DNA from: Colwellia sp. 75C3
Lineage (GTDB): Bacteria > Pseudomonadota > Gammaproteobacteria > Enterobacterales > Alteromonadaceae
NCBI RefSeq assembly: GCF_002836255.1
Contig: NZ_PJAU01000060.1
Span: 124,001 to 188,000 of the forward strand
DNA length: 64,000 nucleotides
Direction of reading: 5' to 3'
Part shown: in pieces, positions 45,724 through 54,211 of the stretch
Numbering within the stretch: the stretch's first letter is position 1
How the letters are laid out: every line of letters begins with the position of its first letter
The notes under the pieces: model-generated
Seen by the model: only the letters and a program-made list of their open reading frames with translations
Told to the model about the DNA's origin: nothing
Database searches by the model: none
Program-made: the position numbers and the translations under genes

Positions 45724-45860
45724 TAAGTACCTGCCTTTATTACAGGTGTGTTACAGTTATATTTAGATATTACGACACTTTTGTTACGGTTTTATTACAG
45801 TGTAACTATCTAATTTATAAGTAATTACCTGTTAGTATTATTTTTACCCGTTTTACTAAC

Positions 45861-45876
45861 GCAAAGGTATAGCCCA
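45861..45876 (-). promoter_or_regulatory. Possible sigma-54 promoter of the chemoreceptor
   Basis: On the minus strand GGGCTA-N5-TTGC with GG at 45874-45873 and GC at 45862-45861, 10 bases apart. It is weaker at the -24 half than the elements at 14-18 kb. About 138 bases before the start. Confidence 0.3.
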
Positions 45877-45905
45877 CTTTTATCGGGTATGCTATTTAAT
45901 ATGCT

Positions 45906-45987
45906 CCTGCATTGTCTAATAAGTAGCATTAATACTAGCGTCCGGTCTGAGACGATGATGTTTACAGTAAGCGGATGAGTTAACTAC
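45906..45987. repeat. Diverged interspersed repeat, copy A
   Basis: An 82-base segment starting CCTGCATTGTCTAATAAGTA and ending GAGTTAACTAC. It resembles 50734-50821, which starts CCGGCATTGTTTAGTAAGTA and ends ATTTAACTAC; both have GTTTACAG about 25 bases before the end. No coding function. Confidence 0.4.
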
Positions 45988-46041
45988 AAAGGTATGTTAT
46001 TAACGTTAATATGCCTTTAGTTACACTTGCCCCCATTCCTC

Positions 46042-46357
46042 TATACCCAAACTACCTGAAGATGCAGGTTTCAGTTGGAATTAGAAATGTTTTTAGGCAA
46101 GGCATTGATTGAAGAAAATAGTTATTCTATTGTCGAAATCAATAACGCCGCAAAAAGCATTTCTAAACCAGCCCTACGGGGACGTATGAGCAAAGCATAT
46201 TCTTTGTTGCCTCCTTTTTTAAGGACGCCACATGGATGTAGCTTATTAGATAATGCAGGAGCACATTATCCTGAATAACTCTTAATAAAATGAGGCGCCT
46301 TGATTATGAATCGCTCAAGCGTCCTTAAAAAACGCATCTTCAAGTTGTTTGGGTATA
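46042..46357. mobile_element. 316-bp MITE-like element with 24-bp terminal inverted repeats
   Basis: The ends (46042-46065 and 46334-46357) are inverted repeats matching at 22 of 24 positions and begin TATACCCAAAC. Inside is a second, perfect 14-bp inverted repeat (TTTTTTAAGGACGC at 46215-46228, its complement at 46319-46332). The short open frame 46075-46278 has no ribosome site and is probably not a gene. The structure is that of a non-autonomous element or a large repetitive palindrome. Similar end sequences recur in marine gammaproteobacteria as far as I recall. Confidence 0.7.
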
Positions 46358-46489
46358 TGTGTAAAGCAATGTTATTATTGCGTTAAAGTATGATACAAAT
46401 TGATACATCAGCTTAATTTGTGATACGTCTATTTTGATAAGGCTTCGTTAGTATTAGTGTTAACAAAAACAGACGTTCACAGGGAATAT

Positions 46490-47596
46490 ATGAAACATTT
46501 AACAAAAACAGCCGTAGTTAGCCTAGTTGCCACCAGTGTTATTTTGACTTCTTTTACTGCAATCGCAGATAGCGAAGTTGAAAAGAAAGCCAATGAGTCA
46601 ACAATACCAGCATCAACTACAGAACAAGGCACGAGTAAAAGTGTTGAAGCAGCTAATAATACTGATGAAAAAATCAAAAAAGATGATATTGCTGAAACAG
46701 ATATTACCGTAGACAGTAAAAATACTGATGGAGGCTCAGAGGGTAAGCAAGAGTCTGAATCAAACGGTGATGACGATTACTCTTTTTGTATTGGTGATTG
46801 CGAAGGGGAAGAGCATCAATCGTACAGCTGTGACGAGGAAGATGAAAAATGCGAAAAATTTGAGAAAATCCATCGCTTTTTTGACAATCGCCGTGATGGA
46901 TTTTATGTTGATGTCAGCGCTGTAAGCAGTGCGGGCGACGATTATGCTTTTGCAGCGAATGTTGATACCGAATCAGAGTTTGACGTGGTCATGAGTTACC
47001 GAGTGCAACTGCTTGGATTGTTTATGGAATCGCCAGGTATAAGTACTCGACGAATTCAAGGTATGTATTCTATGCCTGCTTGGGGTGTGAACTTCTACAA
47101 TAGTGAAGATTATTCATTTGATATGTTTTATCAATACAGTACACGAGGCATTGAAGGCTTAGAGGGCATTCAAACACGTAATGAAGATGAACGTGCAGGT
47201 CTTAGAATGACTGGTTTTTATGAAAACAGTCAGCTGCAAATGATTTATTCTCCTGTTAGTCGTAATGGTGAAGGTAGTGATGGTATCGAAGCCTCAATTT
47301 CATATAGCTATAACTTGCAGTATAGAAATACCAATTTCTATACTAACTTAGGGATGCAGTATCGCTCTAAAGAAGTTACGCCTTATGGCATACAAACCTG
47401 GGTGGAAGATGATTTATCAACATCAGCAGGTATCAGTTATTCAGCTGAAGTTGGTGTTGAATATCCTTTAACGACAGACTGGGTTATCGGTAGCTATATT
47501 AGCTATAATGCACTGTCAGACCGTAGTATTGCTGCACGTCAAGATACCGTTGAAGACGGTGTTAGAGGCGGCCTGCTATTAACATTTGTTTTTTAG
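46490..47596 (+). CDS. Outer-membrane protein, possibly MipA/OmpV-like, with acidic N-terminal region
   Basis: About 368 residues from ATG 46490 with AGGGAA upstream. Signal peptide to about residue 27. A 100-residue acidic, Ser/Asp/Glu-rich linker contains four cysteines (FCIGDCEGEE ... YSCDEEDEKC). A strand-rich barrel follows from about 140 and ends VRGGLLLTFVF, with terminal Phe. The barrel (RVQLLGLFMESPGISTRR, YPLTTDWVIGSYISYNALSD) recalls MipA/OmpV, and such proteins often accompany DUF3019 and RstAB-like genes, as here. The acidic Cys-containing linker is unusual and might bind metal. Confidence 0.68.
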   Translation: MKHLTKTAVVSLVATSVILTSFTAIADSEVEKKANESTIPASTTEQGTSKSVEAANNTDEKIKKDDIAETDITVDSKNTDGGSEGKQESESNGDDDYSFCIGDCEGEEHQSYSCDEEDEKCEKFEKIHRFFDNRRDGFYVDVSAVSSAGDDYAFAANVDTESEFDVVMSYRVQLLGLFMESPGISTRRIQGMYSMPAWGVNFYNSEDYSFDMFYQYSTRGIEGLEGIQTRNEDERAGLRMTGFYENSQLQMIYSPVSRNGEGSDGIEASISYSYNLQYRNTNFYTNLGMQYRSKEVTPYGIQTWVEDDLSTSAGISYSAEVGVEYPLTTDWVIGSYISYNALSDRSIAARQDTVEDGVRGGLLLTFVF

Positions 47597-47608
47597 GGGA
47601 GCATGATT

Positions 47609-48049
47609 ATGCACACTAAACAACAGAGTAAAGTTAAAAAGCAGTTGCAAAGACTGCTTTTACAAATAAAAACGTCATGTTCATTGATGTTATTACTGGC
47701 TATAAGTTCAGTGGTAAATGCGACAGAAATACAAGCCAGTATGATGGTGAGTCCACAGCAGTGTGTTGCTATGCGCCAAGGTCAGGCTTGTTATGTTTCT
47801 GTTGAGTTAAGCTGGCAAGTTGATACGCCGGGTAATTATTGTCTATATACGACAGACAATGATAAGGCGCTCAATTGTTGGGTAAATAGCACTGCAGGTG
47901 AATTGAAAAAATCTTTCGATAGTAAGGTTAATGTAGAGTTTTCATTAAGGCGTCAAAATGAAAGCTTATCAGTAGCAACTGCGGTGGTAAAAATGGCTTG
48001 GGTACATAAGAAAAAAGGTCAGCCAAGAAAGTCATGGCGAATTTTTTAG
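47609..48049 (+). CDS. DUF3019 domain-containing protein
   Basis: About 146 residues from ATG 47609, placed eight bases after AGGGGAG; ATG 47603 is too close. Signal peptide to about residue 38 (VVNA). The mature domain has MMVSPQQCVAMRQGQACYVS, VELSWQ, CLYTT and LNCWVN, with four conserved cysteines as in DUF3019. Periplasmic and of unknown function. It lies between the outer-membrane protein and the two-component genes in one operon. Confidence 0.85.
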   Translation: MHTKQQSKVKKQLQRLLLQIKTSCSLMLLLAISSVVNATEIQASMMVSPQQCVAMRQGQACYVSVELSWQVDTPGNYCLYTTDNDKALNCWVNSTAGELKKSFDSKVNVEFSLRRQNESLSVATAVVKMAWVHKKKGQPRKSWRIF

Positions 48050-48119
48050 CTGTACCTTTAAGCAAAGCCTTTTAATGACATTTTAATAGTAGAAATAATA
48101 AAAATAGGAAATGTAGTTA

Positions 48120-48866
48120 ATGACAGCACAAGCGGGCGCGCATATTTTATTAGTAGAAGATGATATTGATCTTGCTGAATGGATTGCAGATTATTTAACA
48201 GGACGTGATTTTAAGGTAACTACTTGCCATCGCGGTGATGAAGCCGTTGATCTTATTCAGTCACTTAATCCTGATATTGTCTTACTTGATGGTATGCTGC
48301 CAGGTATGGATGGACTCGATGTTTGCAAAACTGTTCGAGCCACCTTTGCTAATCCTATCATTATGATCACTGCCCGTGATGAAGAAATTGATGAGGTACT
48401 TGGACTTGAGATGGGCGCCGATGATTATATTACTAAACCTGTTAGAGCAAGAGTCTTACTGGCCCGTATTCGAGGTTTACTGCGACGAGAAGATAAGTCT
48501 CGAACAGCAGATAATACCAGTACAGCTCAGTTAACGGATGAACAACTTGAGTCTAAAGGCGTACTAAAATTTAGTGGCTTAGTGATCAGTGAGCAAGCCC
48601 GCAGTGTTAGCCTTGATGGCGAGCTGATAAAAGTCTCCTCTAATGAGTTTGACGTTTTATGGTTTCTTGCTACAAAAGCAGGGCAGGTAGTCTCACGAAA
48701 AGAACTTGTCAGTCATTTTCGTGGCTTTGATTACGATGGTTTTGATCGCTCAATTGACTTACGCATTTCAAGATTACGCAAAAAATTAAAAGATGACTCT
48801 TCAGAGCCTTTTCGTATTAAAACTATTTGGGGTAAAGGTTACTTATTTGCCAACGATGTTTGGTAG
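48120..48866 (+). CDS. OmpR-family response regulator (RstA-like)
   Basis: A 248-residue regulator. Receiver domain with acidic pocket VEDDIDL, D57 (VLLDGMLPG), T in MITARD and K in YITKPV. The C-terminal winged helix ends with IKTIWGKGYLF, as in RstA. It is co-transcribed with the kinase that follows 53 bases later, and with the DUF3019 and outer-membrane genes before it. It probably regulates this operon. Confidence 0.92.
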   Translation: MTAQAGAHILLVEDDIDLAEWIADYLTGRDFKVTTCHRGDEAVDLIQSLNPDIVLLDGMLPGMDGLDVCKTVRATFANPIIMITARDEEIDEVLGLEMGADDYITKPVRARVLLARIRGLLRREDKSRTADNTSTAQLTDEQLESKGVLKFSGLVISEQARSVSLDGELIKVSSNEFDVLWFLATKAGQVVSRKELVSHFRGFDYDGFDRSIDLRISRLRKKLKDDSSEPFRIKTIWGKGYLFANDVW

Positions 48867-48919
48867 CTCCTTATTCGCCGTTTGTTTCACCCTGTGCTTT
48901 AAAGATAATAGGCTAACCC

Positions 48920-50257
48920 ATGCGTAATTTGACACTTTCATTGGTTGCGGTAGTACTTATCGCAACAATTGGTTTAGGCTGGATGTTTGATGGTATTTAT
49001 AATCAATATCTCGATCAAAACCTGAATCAAGCTGTTGATAAAAAATCAGGAAAATCACGGCAAGAAGAAAATGGACAGCGAAGTGTAATGGATACTTTGG
49101 AGCAAGTGGGTACTCACTTATCAATAGCGTTGTCTGGCATTGATAATCGCCAAGAGTTTATTGAACAATGGCCGAGTGAAGGCGCATTGTCACTACAGTT
49201 AAAGCCGTTAATTAACTTTCCCCTACCACAAGCTTTATTAACTGACCTTACCGCTGGCCAACCATTATTACTTGAAACTGATGACAGCATTGCTATGTAC
49301 TTTTATCTTTCACGTACTGACGAACTATTAGTATTAACAACCGTGCCTGTCGCGGCTAATCAAAAAAATTCGTTATTACCTATTTTGCTGACCAGTCTCT
49401 TTTATTTAGCCGTATTGCTGCTAATGCTACTTTGGCTTTATCCGTTAATGAGAAGGCTAATGACTTTACGTCAAACGGCCAAATCTTTTGGCGAAGGTAA
49501 TTTGAATCAGCGTATTGATGTTGGCTCTATATCGTATATCCGTGATTTAGAGCTTGAGTTTAACCGCATGGCTCAACGTATTGATGATTTAGTTACTGAT
49601 ATAAAGCTGTTAAGTAGTGCTGTTTCTCACGACTTACGTACCCCGCTGGCAAGGATCCGTTTTGGCATTGATACTATTCAAGAAGAAGATGATCCTGTTT
49701 TGAGGAAACGTTTTGAGCAACGCATTAGTGATAACGTTGATGAAATGGTTGATTTAGTGGAAAGCTTACTAAGTTATGCTCGCTTAGACCAAACCTTAAT
49801 TACCTTAAATAAAGCGCCCGTAGATTTTTTAGCACTGACTACCACCTGTATTAACAATAAAAGTCAGGATGATATTCATGTGACACTCGATTCGCCAAAA
49901 CACTCCGTATTTGTTGATGGTGATTTGTCGTATTTGATGATTTTGATGAGTAACTTATTACAAAATGCTCATCAGTACTGTCAGAGAAAAATTCACGTGA
50001 ACGTTACTGAACAAGGGAATAACATTATTGTGACGGTTAGCGATGATGGACCAGGCATTCCTAAAGAGCAAAGAGAAAAAATTATCAAACCTTTTATTCG
50101 GGGTGAGGGGACTGAGAATAAAGTAAAAGGTTATGGTATGGGCCTTGCCATCGTCAAACGCATTGTTGAGTGGCATCATGGTGAACTCATTATTGAAAAC
50201 TCGTCGGAATTAAGTGGAGCACAATTTAGTGTGACCTTACCGAAAGCTTTTATCTAA
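48920..50257 (+). CDS. Sensor histidine kinase (RstB-like)
   Basis: A 445-residue kinase: TM1 about 4-24, periplasmic part about 25-150, TM2 about 153-175, HAMP with LRQTAKSFGEGNLNQRID. H box AVSHDLRTPLARIRF has H237. ATPase boxes are NLLQNAHQY, SDDGPGIP and GYGMGLAI. The periplasmic domain contains a stretch (DKKSGKSRQEENGQR) and the short size of RstB. AGG lies seven bases before the ATG. The partner of the upstream regulator; the signal is unknown. Confidence 0.92.
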   Translation: MRNLTLSLVAVVLIATIGLGWMFDGIYNQYLDQNLNQAVDKKSGKSRQEENGQRSVMDTLEQVGTHLSIALSGIDNRQEFIEQWPSEGALSLQLKPLINFPLPQALLTDLTAGQPLLLETDDSIAMYFYLSRTDELLVLTTVPVAANQKNSLLPILLTSLFYLAVLLLMLLWLYPLMRRLMTLRQTAKSFGEGNLNQRIDVGSISYIRDLELEFNRMAQRIDDLVTDIKLLSSAVSHDLRTPLARIRFGIDTIQEEDDPVLRKRFEQRISDNVDEMVDLVESLLSYARLDQTLITLNKAPVDFLALTTTCINNKSQDDIHVTLDSPKHSVFVDGDLSYLMILMSNLLQNAHQYCQRKIHVNVTEQGNNIIVTVSDDGPGIPKEQREKIIKPFIRGEGTENKVKGYGMGLAIVKRIVEWHHGELIIENSSELSGAQFSVTLPKAFI

Positions 50258-50293
50258 ACGTTTTCCTTGATAGTCAAATCGCAGACAAAAAAA

Positions 50294-50314
50294 AGCCACG
50301 TTAAAAACGTGGCT
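50294..50314. terminator. Hairpin after the RstB-like gene
   Basis: 9-bp stem AGCCACGTT / AACGTGGCT with loop AAA. The A-run is on the 5' side, so it has a U-tail only on the minus strand. The 647-base gap 50258-50904 holds this hairpin, a diverged repeat and the creA terminator; no gene seen. Confidence 0.5.
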
Positions 50315-50733
50315 GAAAATAATCAGTGCAAGGGAATTACAATTGATTAGGAATATGGTTTTCAAAGAGAGTGCATTTATAACCATTACAAATGACTGGT
50401 TAAGTTAACCCTTCCAAGAAAGTAGAGCTATTATACTAAACCTGACTAACATGTAAAGTTTTTATGTAATAAAATTACATATTTGTTTTTATTATGTTCT
50501 TAATTTAGTGTTACCCTGCTTTTATTGCCATTAAATTTACTTTTTACATCATTAGCCTTACCTTTTTATAATTTAACAACAACGGTATCTATTCTCATTT
50601 GTTGTTTCTCATTTGTTATTTGTAATTGTTTTTTATAAAAATAGACGCCTATGCAAATGGTTCAGACTCGTTATTCCTTTGATGTATTATTGGGGATAGT
50701 GTCTAAAATTTGATGGTTAAGGGCTGTATACAT

Positions 50734-50821
50734 CCGGCATTGTTTAGTAAGTATCATGTACGCTTCTTTCCGACTTGATACTTCTAAGATGGCGTTTACA
50801 GCAGGTTCATTATTTAACTAC
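50734..50821. repeat. Diverged interspersed repeat, copy B
   Basis: An 88-base segment similar to 45906-45987, sharing its start (GCATTGTTTAGTAAGTA), a central ACTTGATACTTC-like part and the end GTTTACAGCAGG ... TTTAACTAC. Alignment by eye only. Confidence 0.4.
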
Positions 50822-50860
50822 TTGGCATGTAAAAAACAATGTTCAATAAATAGGAGGTAA

Positions 50861-50897
50861 CTTTAAAGTAGCTACTAACAAAACAGCTACTTTAAAG
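50861..50897 (-). terminator. Stem-loop after creA
   Basis: Perfect 13-bp stem CTTTAAAGTAGCT / AGCTACTTTAAAG with 11-base loop, directly after the creA stop. Lacks a clean U-run on the minus strand. Confidence 0.55.
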
Positions 50898-50904
50898 GCG
50901 GGAG

Positions 50905-51402
50905 TTAATTTTTTAAGATAATCTTTGATTCTGTATAAGCTTTTGTTCCCCATAAAGGCACGGTTGAAAGGCTGTGCTTGTAACTACCATTCGTTTCTTT
51001 AGTGGTATAAGAAAGGTAGAGTAGGGTTTGATTGTCAGCATCATAGATACGTCTAACTTTCATTGTCTTGAAAAAGATACTTTTCGATTGTTTAAATACT
51101 ACTTCACCGGATTTACTCTTATCAATTGTCGCTAGCATATCAGCGGTTATATCACCTGTTTGGCGGCAAGATATAGAGCTGTCACTAGGATCAGATAGGC
51201 TTAAGTTAGCTTCAATTGATGCTATGTGGCAAGTAACACCTGATATTTTATCGTCATCTAAAGAGGACACTTTTATGTCTTTTAGCGTAAATAGCCCTAA
51301 CGATATGTCACCCACTTCATTCTTTGAAAAACTCTTAAATATCAACAAAGCGATCACTAATAATATGAGGATTGAGCCGTAAATTTTTATCTTTTTAAAC
51401 AT
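50905..51402 (-). CDS. creA: CreA family protein
   Basis: About 165 residues from ATG 51402; GGA eight bases upstream favours it over the ATG at 51414. The N-terminal hydrophobic segment is a signal anchor. The CreA signature is clear: GVTCHIASIEA, LSDPSDSSISCRQTGDI, then FFKTMKVRRIYDADNQTLLYL and HSLSTVPLWG. The two cysteines may form a disulfide in the periplasm. Conserved in many proteobacteria, often with unknown role. Monocistronic. Confidence 0.9.
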   Translation of the reverse strand: MFKKIKIYGSILILLVIALLIFKSFSKNEVGDISLGLFTLKDIKVSSLDDDKISGVTCHIASIEANLSLSDPSDSSISCRQTGDITADMLATIDKSKSGEVVFKQSKSIFFKTMKVRRIYDADNQTLLYLSYTTKETNGSYKHSLSTVPLWGTKAYTESKIILKN

Positions 51403-51673
51403 GTTAATTTCCATTTGAATTGTTATTTATCATAGACACTGAGCATAAAGAAATTATCCCATATTCTAAACCTCTAATGCAAAATGTGCGGTAAAATCGA
51501 TTATTGCGACTAATATACCGGGAAACAAGGTAGAACTCAGTAGTAACTCATGTGAACTACTTTAGTTTTGTATACAATAAGCAACAGTTATTATTCACCA
51601 AGTGAGTGATATACCCGCTCTATTTTCAAGTGGAACGGGTATAGTTAAACTCATTTTTATTTGGAGTAAACCA

Positions 51674-53785
51674 ATGCGCTTTTTTTCCCGATTTTCTAGT
51701 CGATTAGTTTTGGCTGTTAGTGTACTAAGTACACCGTTCATCACAGTGGCTAACAGTTCTATATCTGATAGTTCTACATCTAATAGTTCTTTGTCTAGTG
51801 ACATAGCGGCTAATAGTCTCTTTGAAGCTAAAGATATTTTCTCACTGGAATATGCCAGCGATCCGCAAATTTCCCCTGATGGCGATAAAATAGTTTATAT
51901 CAGAAATTCTAACGACATCATGACCGATGGAAAGAATAAAAACCTGTGGTTGATTGATGTTAAATCTAAAAAGCAGTTGCCACTTTTTTCGGATGACAAA
52001 CAATACTCGCAACCGCGTTGGTCTGCTGACGGTGAAAAAATTGCCTTTGTTAGTAACTTAACAGGGAGTTATCAAATTCATGTACATTATCTTGAACAAA
52101 ACCGCACTGCATTAATCAGTCAGGTACAAGGTAGTGTCGGAAGTTTAACTTGGTCACCTGACGGTAAGTGGCTAGCGTTTACGCAACTAGTTGCCGACAA
52201 GAGAACGGTTATTGCCAAGATGCCAGCAAAACCGAAAGGTGCTAAATGGTCAAAACCTGTTGTTGTTATTGATCAAGCTTACTATCAAGCAGATGGTCGC
52301 GGTTTAATTAAACCAGGTTTTAAACATATTTTTGTTTTACCTAGTGAAGGGGGCACTCCACGCCAGATCACCCAAGGGGACTTTCACCATAAAGGTCAGC
52401 TTAGTTGGAATAAAAAAAGTGATGCTATCGTATTTTCAGCAAACCGTATAAAAGATTGGGAATATAAATCATTGGAAGGCGACTTATTTCAAGTGATGTT
52501 AAATAGTAGTGATATTAAACAGCTAACTTCAACGCCTGGTAAAGAGTTTAATCCTGTATTTTCAGAAGATGGTAAAAAACTCGCCTTTTTATCGACTTCT
52601 AATGCATTGAACCCTTACCGTAATGCTAAATTAAATATTATGGATTGGAAAACTAAAAAAGTGACTGCCATTGCCAGTGATTTTGACCGTTCAATTAAAG
52701 ACCCTCAATGGTTATCAAGTTCACTATTAGCAATCAGCTACGATGATTTTGGTAAACGTAAACTTGCTACGATAAGTACTAAAGGTCGAGTTAAAGACTT
52801 AACTGATACACTTTCAGGTACAAGTATTGGTCGTCCTTATATTAGTGGTAGTTTCACTGCTTCAAACAAAGGTTATATGGCCTTTACTCAAGGTACTACT
52901 TCTCGTCCTGCTGATGTTGCGGTAATTAATACCCGTAAAAAGCTAAATAAATTAACTCAGTTAAATGAAGATTTATTGGCTCATAAATCGTTAGGTAAAG
53001 TACATGAGGTTAATTATAAGTCTTCATTTGATGGTGAGCCTATTCAAGGTTGGTACATTACCCCACCAAACTTTGATCCTAAGAAAAAATATCCTCTTAT
53101 TTTAGAAATACACGGCGGTCCTCATTTAGCTTATGGTCCGAGTTTTTCTGCAGAATTACAACGCTTTGCGGCACAGGGATATGTAGTCTTTTATGATAAC
53201 CATCGCGGTAGTAGTTCTTATGGTGAGCGTTTTGCGCTGTTATTAAAGTATAAATACAGCTCTAAAGAAGATTTTTCCGATCACAACTCTGGTGTAGATG
53301 CGATGCTGGAGTTAGGATTTATTGATGATAAAAACTTATTTATTGCCGGCGGATCTGCTGGTGGTATTGCGACAGCCTACGCTATTGGTTTAACTGATCG
53401 CTTTTCTGCAGCAGTTGTTGTTAAACCCGTTATTAACTGGTTAAGCAAGGTGCTAACAGCAGATAGTGGTTTAGGGCAAATACCGACGCAATTTCCTGGT
53501 ATGCCTTGGGAACACGTAGAACATTATTGGAAACGTTCGCCTATGTCATTAGTCGGTAATGTCACCACGCCTACTATGTTGATAACCGGCGAAGAAGATT
53601 TACGCACGCCAATGGCGCAAACCGAGCAGTTTTATCAAGCGCTTAAATTAAGAAGAGTAGACACTGTATTAGTTAAAGTGCCAGGTTCGCCTCATGGTAT
53701 TGCCGGTAAACCATCAAGAATGATCACTAAAATCGAACACAGTCTTGCCTGGTTTGAAAAATATAAAACAAAAACGACGAACTAA
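51674..53785 (+). CDS. S9-family serine peptidase (dipeptidyl/acylaminoacyl-peptidase type)
   Basis: About 703 residues from ATG 51674, with GGAG seven bases upstream; codons from 51602 are outside. Signal peptide to about residue 28, so periplasmic or secreted. An N-terminal propeller (about 50-420; repeated SPDGKWLAFT, SEDGKKLAFL, SADGEKIAFV) precedes the alpha/beta-hydrolase domain. Catalytic residues: S561 in GGSAGG, D642 in GEEDLRTP and H674 in GSPHG. The size and motifs fit oligopeptidases of the S9C/S9B groups. It probably cuts short peptides for nutrition. Confidence 0.92.
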   Translation: MRFFSRFSSRLVLAVSVLSTPFITVANSSISDSSTSNSSLSSDIAANSLFEAKDIFSLEYASDPQISPDGDKIVYIRNSNDIMTDGKNKNLWLIDVKSKKQLPLFSDDKQYSQPRWSADGEKIAFVSNLTGSYQIHVHYLEQNRTALISQVQGSVGSLTWSPDGKWLAFTQLVADKRTVIAKMPAKPKGAKWSKPVVVIDQAYYQADGRGLIKPGFKHIFVLPSEGGTPRQITQGDFHHKGQLSWNKKSDAIVFSANRIKDWEYKSLEGDLFQVMLNSSDIKQLTSTPGKEFNPVFSEDGKKLAFLSTSNALNPYRNAKLNIMDWKTKKVTAIASDFDRSIKDPQWLSSSLLAISYDDFGKRKLATISTKGRVKDLTDTLSGTSIGRPYISGSFTASNKGYMAFTQGTTSRPADVAVINTRKKLNKLTQLNEDLLAHKSLGKVHEVNYKSSFDGEPIQGWYITPPNFDPKKKYPLILEIHGGPHLAYGPSFSAELQRFAAQGYVVFYDNHRGSSSYGERFALLLKYKYSSKEDFSDHNSGVDAMLELGFIDDKNLFIAGGSAGGIATAYAIGLTDRFSAAVVVKPVINWLSKVLTADSGLGQIPTQFPGMPWEHVEHYWKRSPMSLVGNVTTPTMLITGEEDLRTPMAQTEQFYQALKLRRVDTVLVKVPGSPHGIAGKPSRMITKIEHSLAWFEKYKTKTTN

Positions 53786-53893
53786 AATACCTAAAAATTT
53801 GTGAAATAATCGATTCAAGCTATTAAGTTACTATAAAATTAACAGGTGATTTCTTAATAATATATTGATGAATGATGTTTTGATAAATAATGA

Positions 53894-53927
53894 AAAGACC
53901 AAGTTTTAATTAACTTGGTCTTTTTTT
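53894..53927 (+). terminator. Rho-independent terminator after the S9 peptidase
   Basis: A 12-bp stem AAAGACCAAGTT / AACTTGGTCTTT with a 6-base loop and T-run. The rest of 53786-54211 (426 bases) is AT-rich, without a gene; it includes the chemoreceptor promoter. Confidence 0.9.
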
Positions 53928-54211
53928 ATGTTTATTACTGAGAGGGCTTCGTTGCTGCTATGGCTTTCTTTAATTAGTACAGATTTTTCACTATGTGAAA
54001 CCAACAGGTGGTGCTAATGAATATTTTTAAAATTATGATGTTATCAGGATTATAGTTATCTGGCTTAGATCTTTGATTAAATAAGTTAAAATAGCTATAA
54101 ATTATATATAGTCAAATTTTTATAAGTTATTGTAAATTCCAAGGCTGATGTTGTACCTTGTTCTAACCCCTGATGCTGTTCTATTTTTACTTCAAAGGAA
54201 GATATTTATCT

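Noticed and set aside
46075-46278. 67-codon open frame inside the 316-bp inverted-repeat element
   Set aside because: No ribosome site, no recognisable domain, and the frame lies wholly between terminal inverted repeats; best explained as chance coding in a repeat.
54100-54172. Possible sigma-54 promoter (GG-N10-AC) before the dCache chemoreceptor
   Set aside because: The -12 GC dinucleotide is absent, which sigma-54 promoters need.
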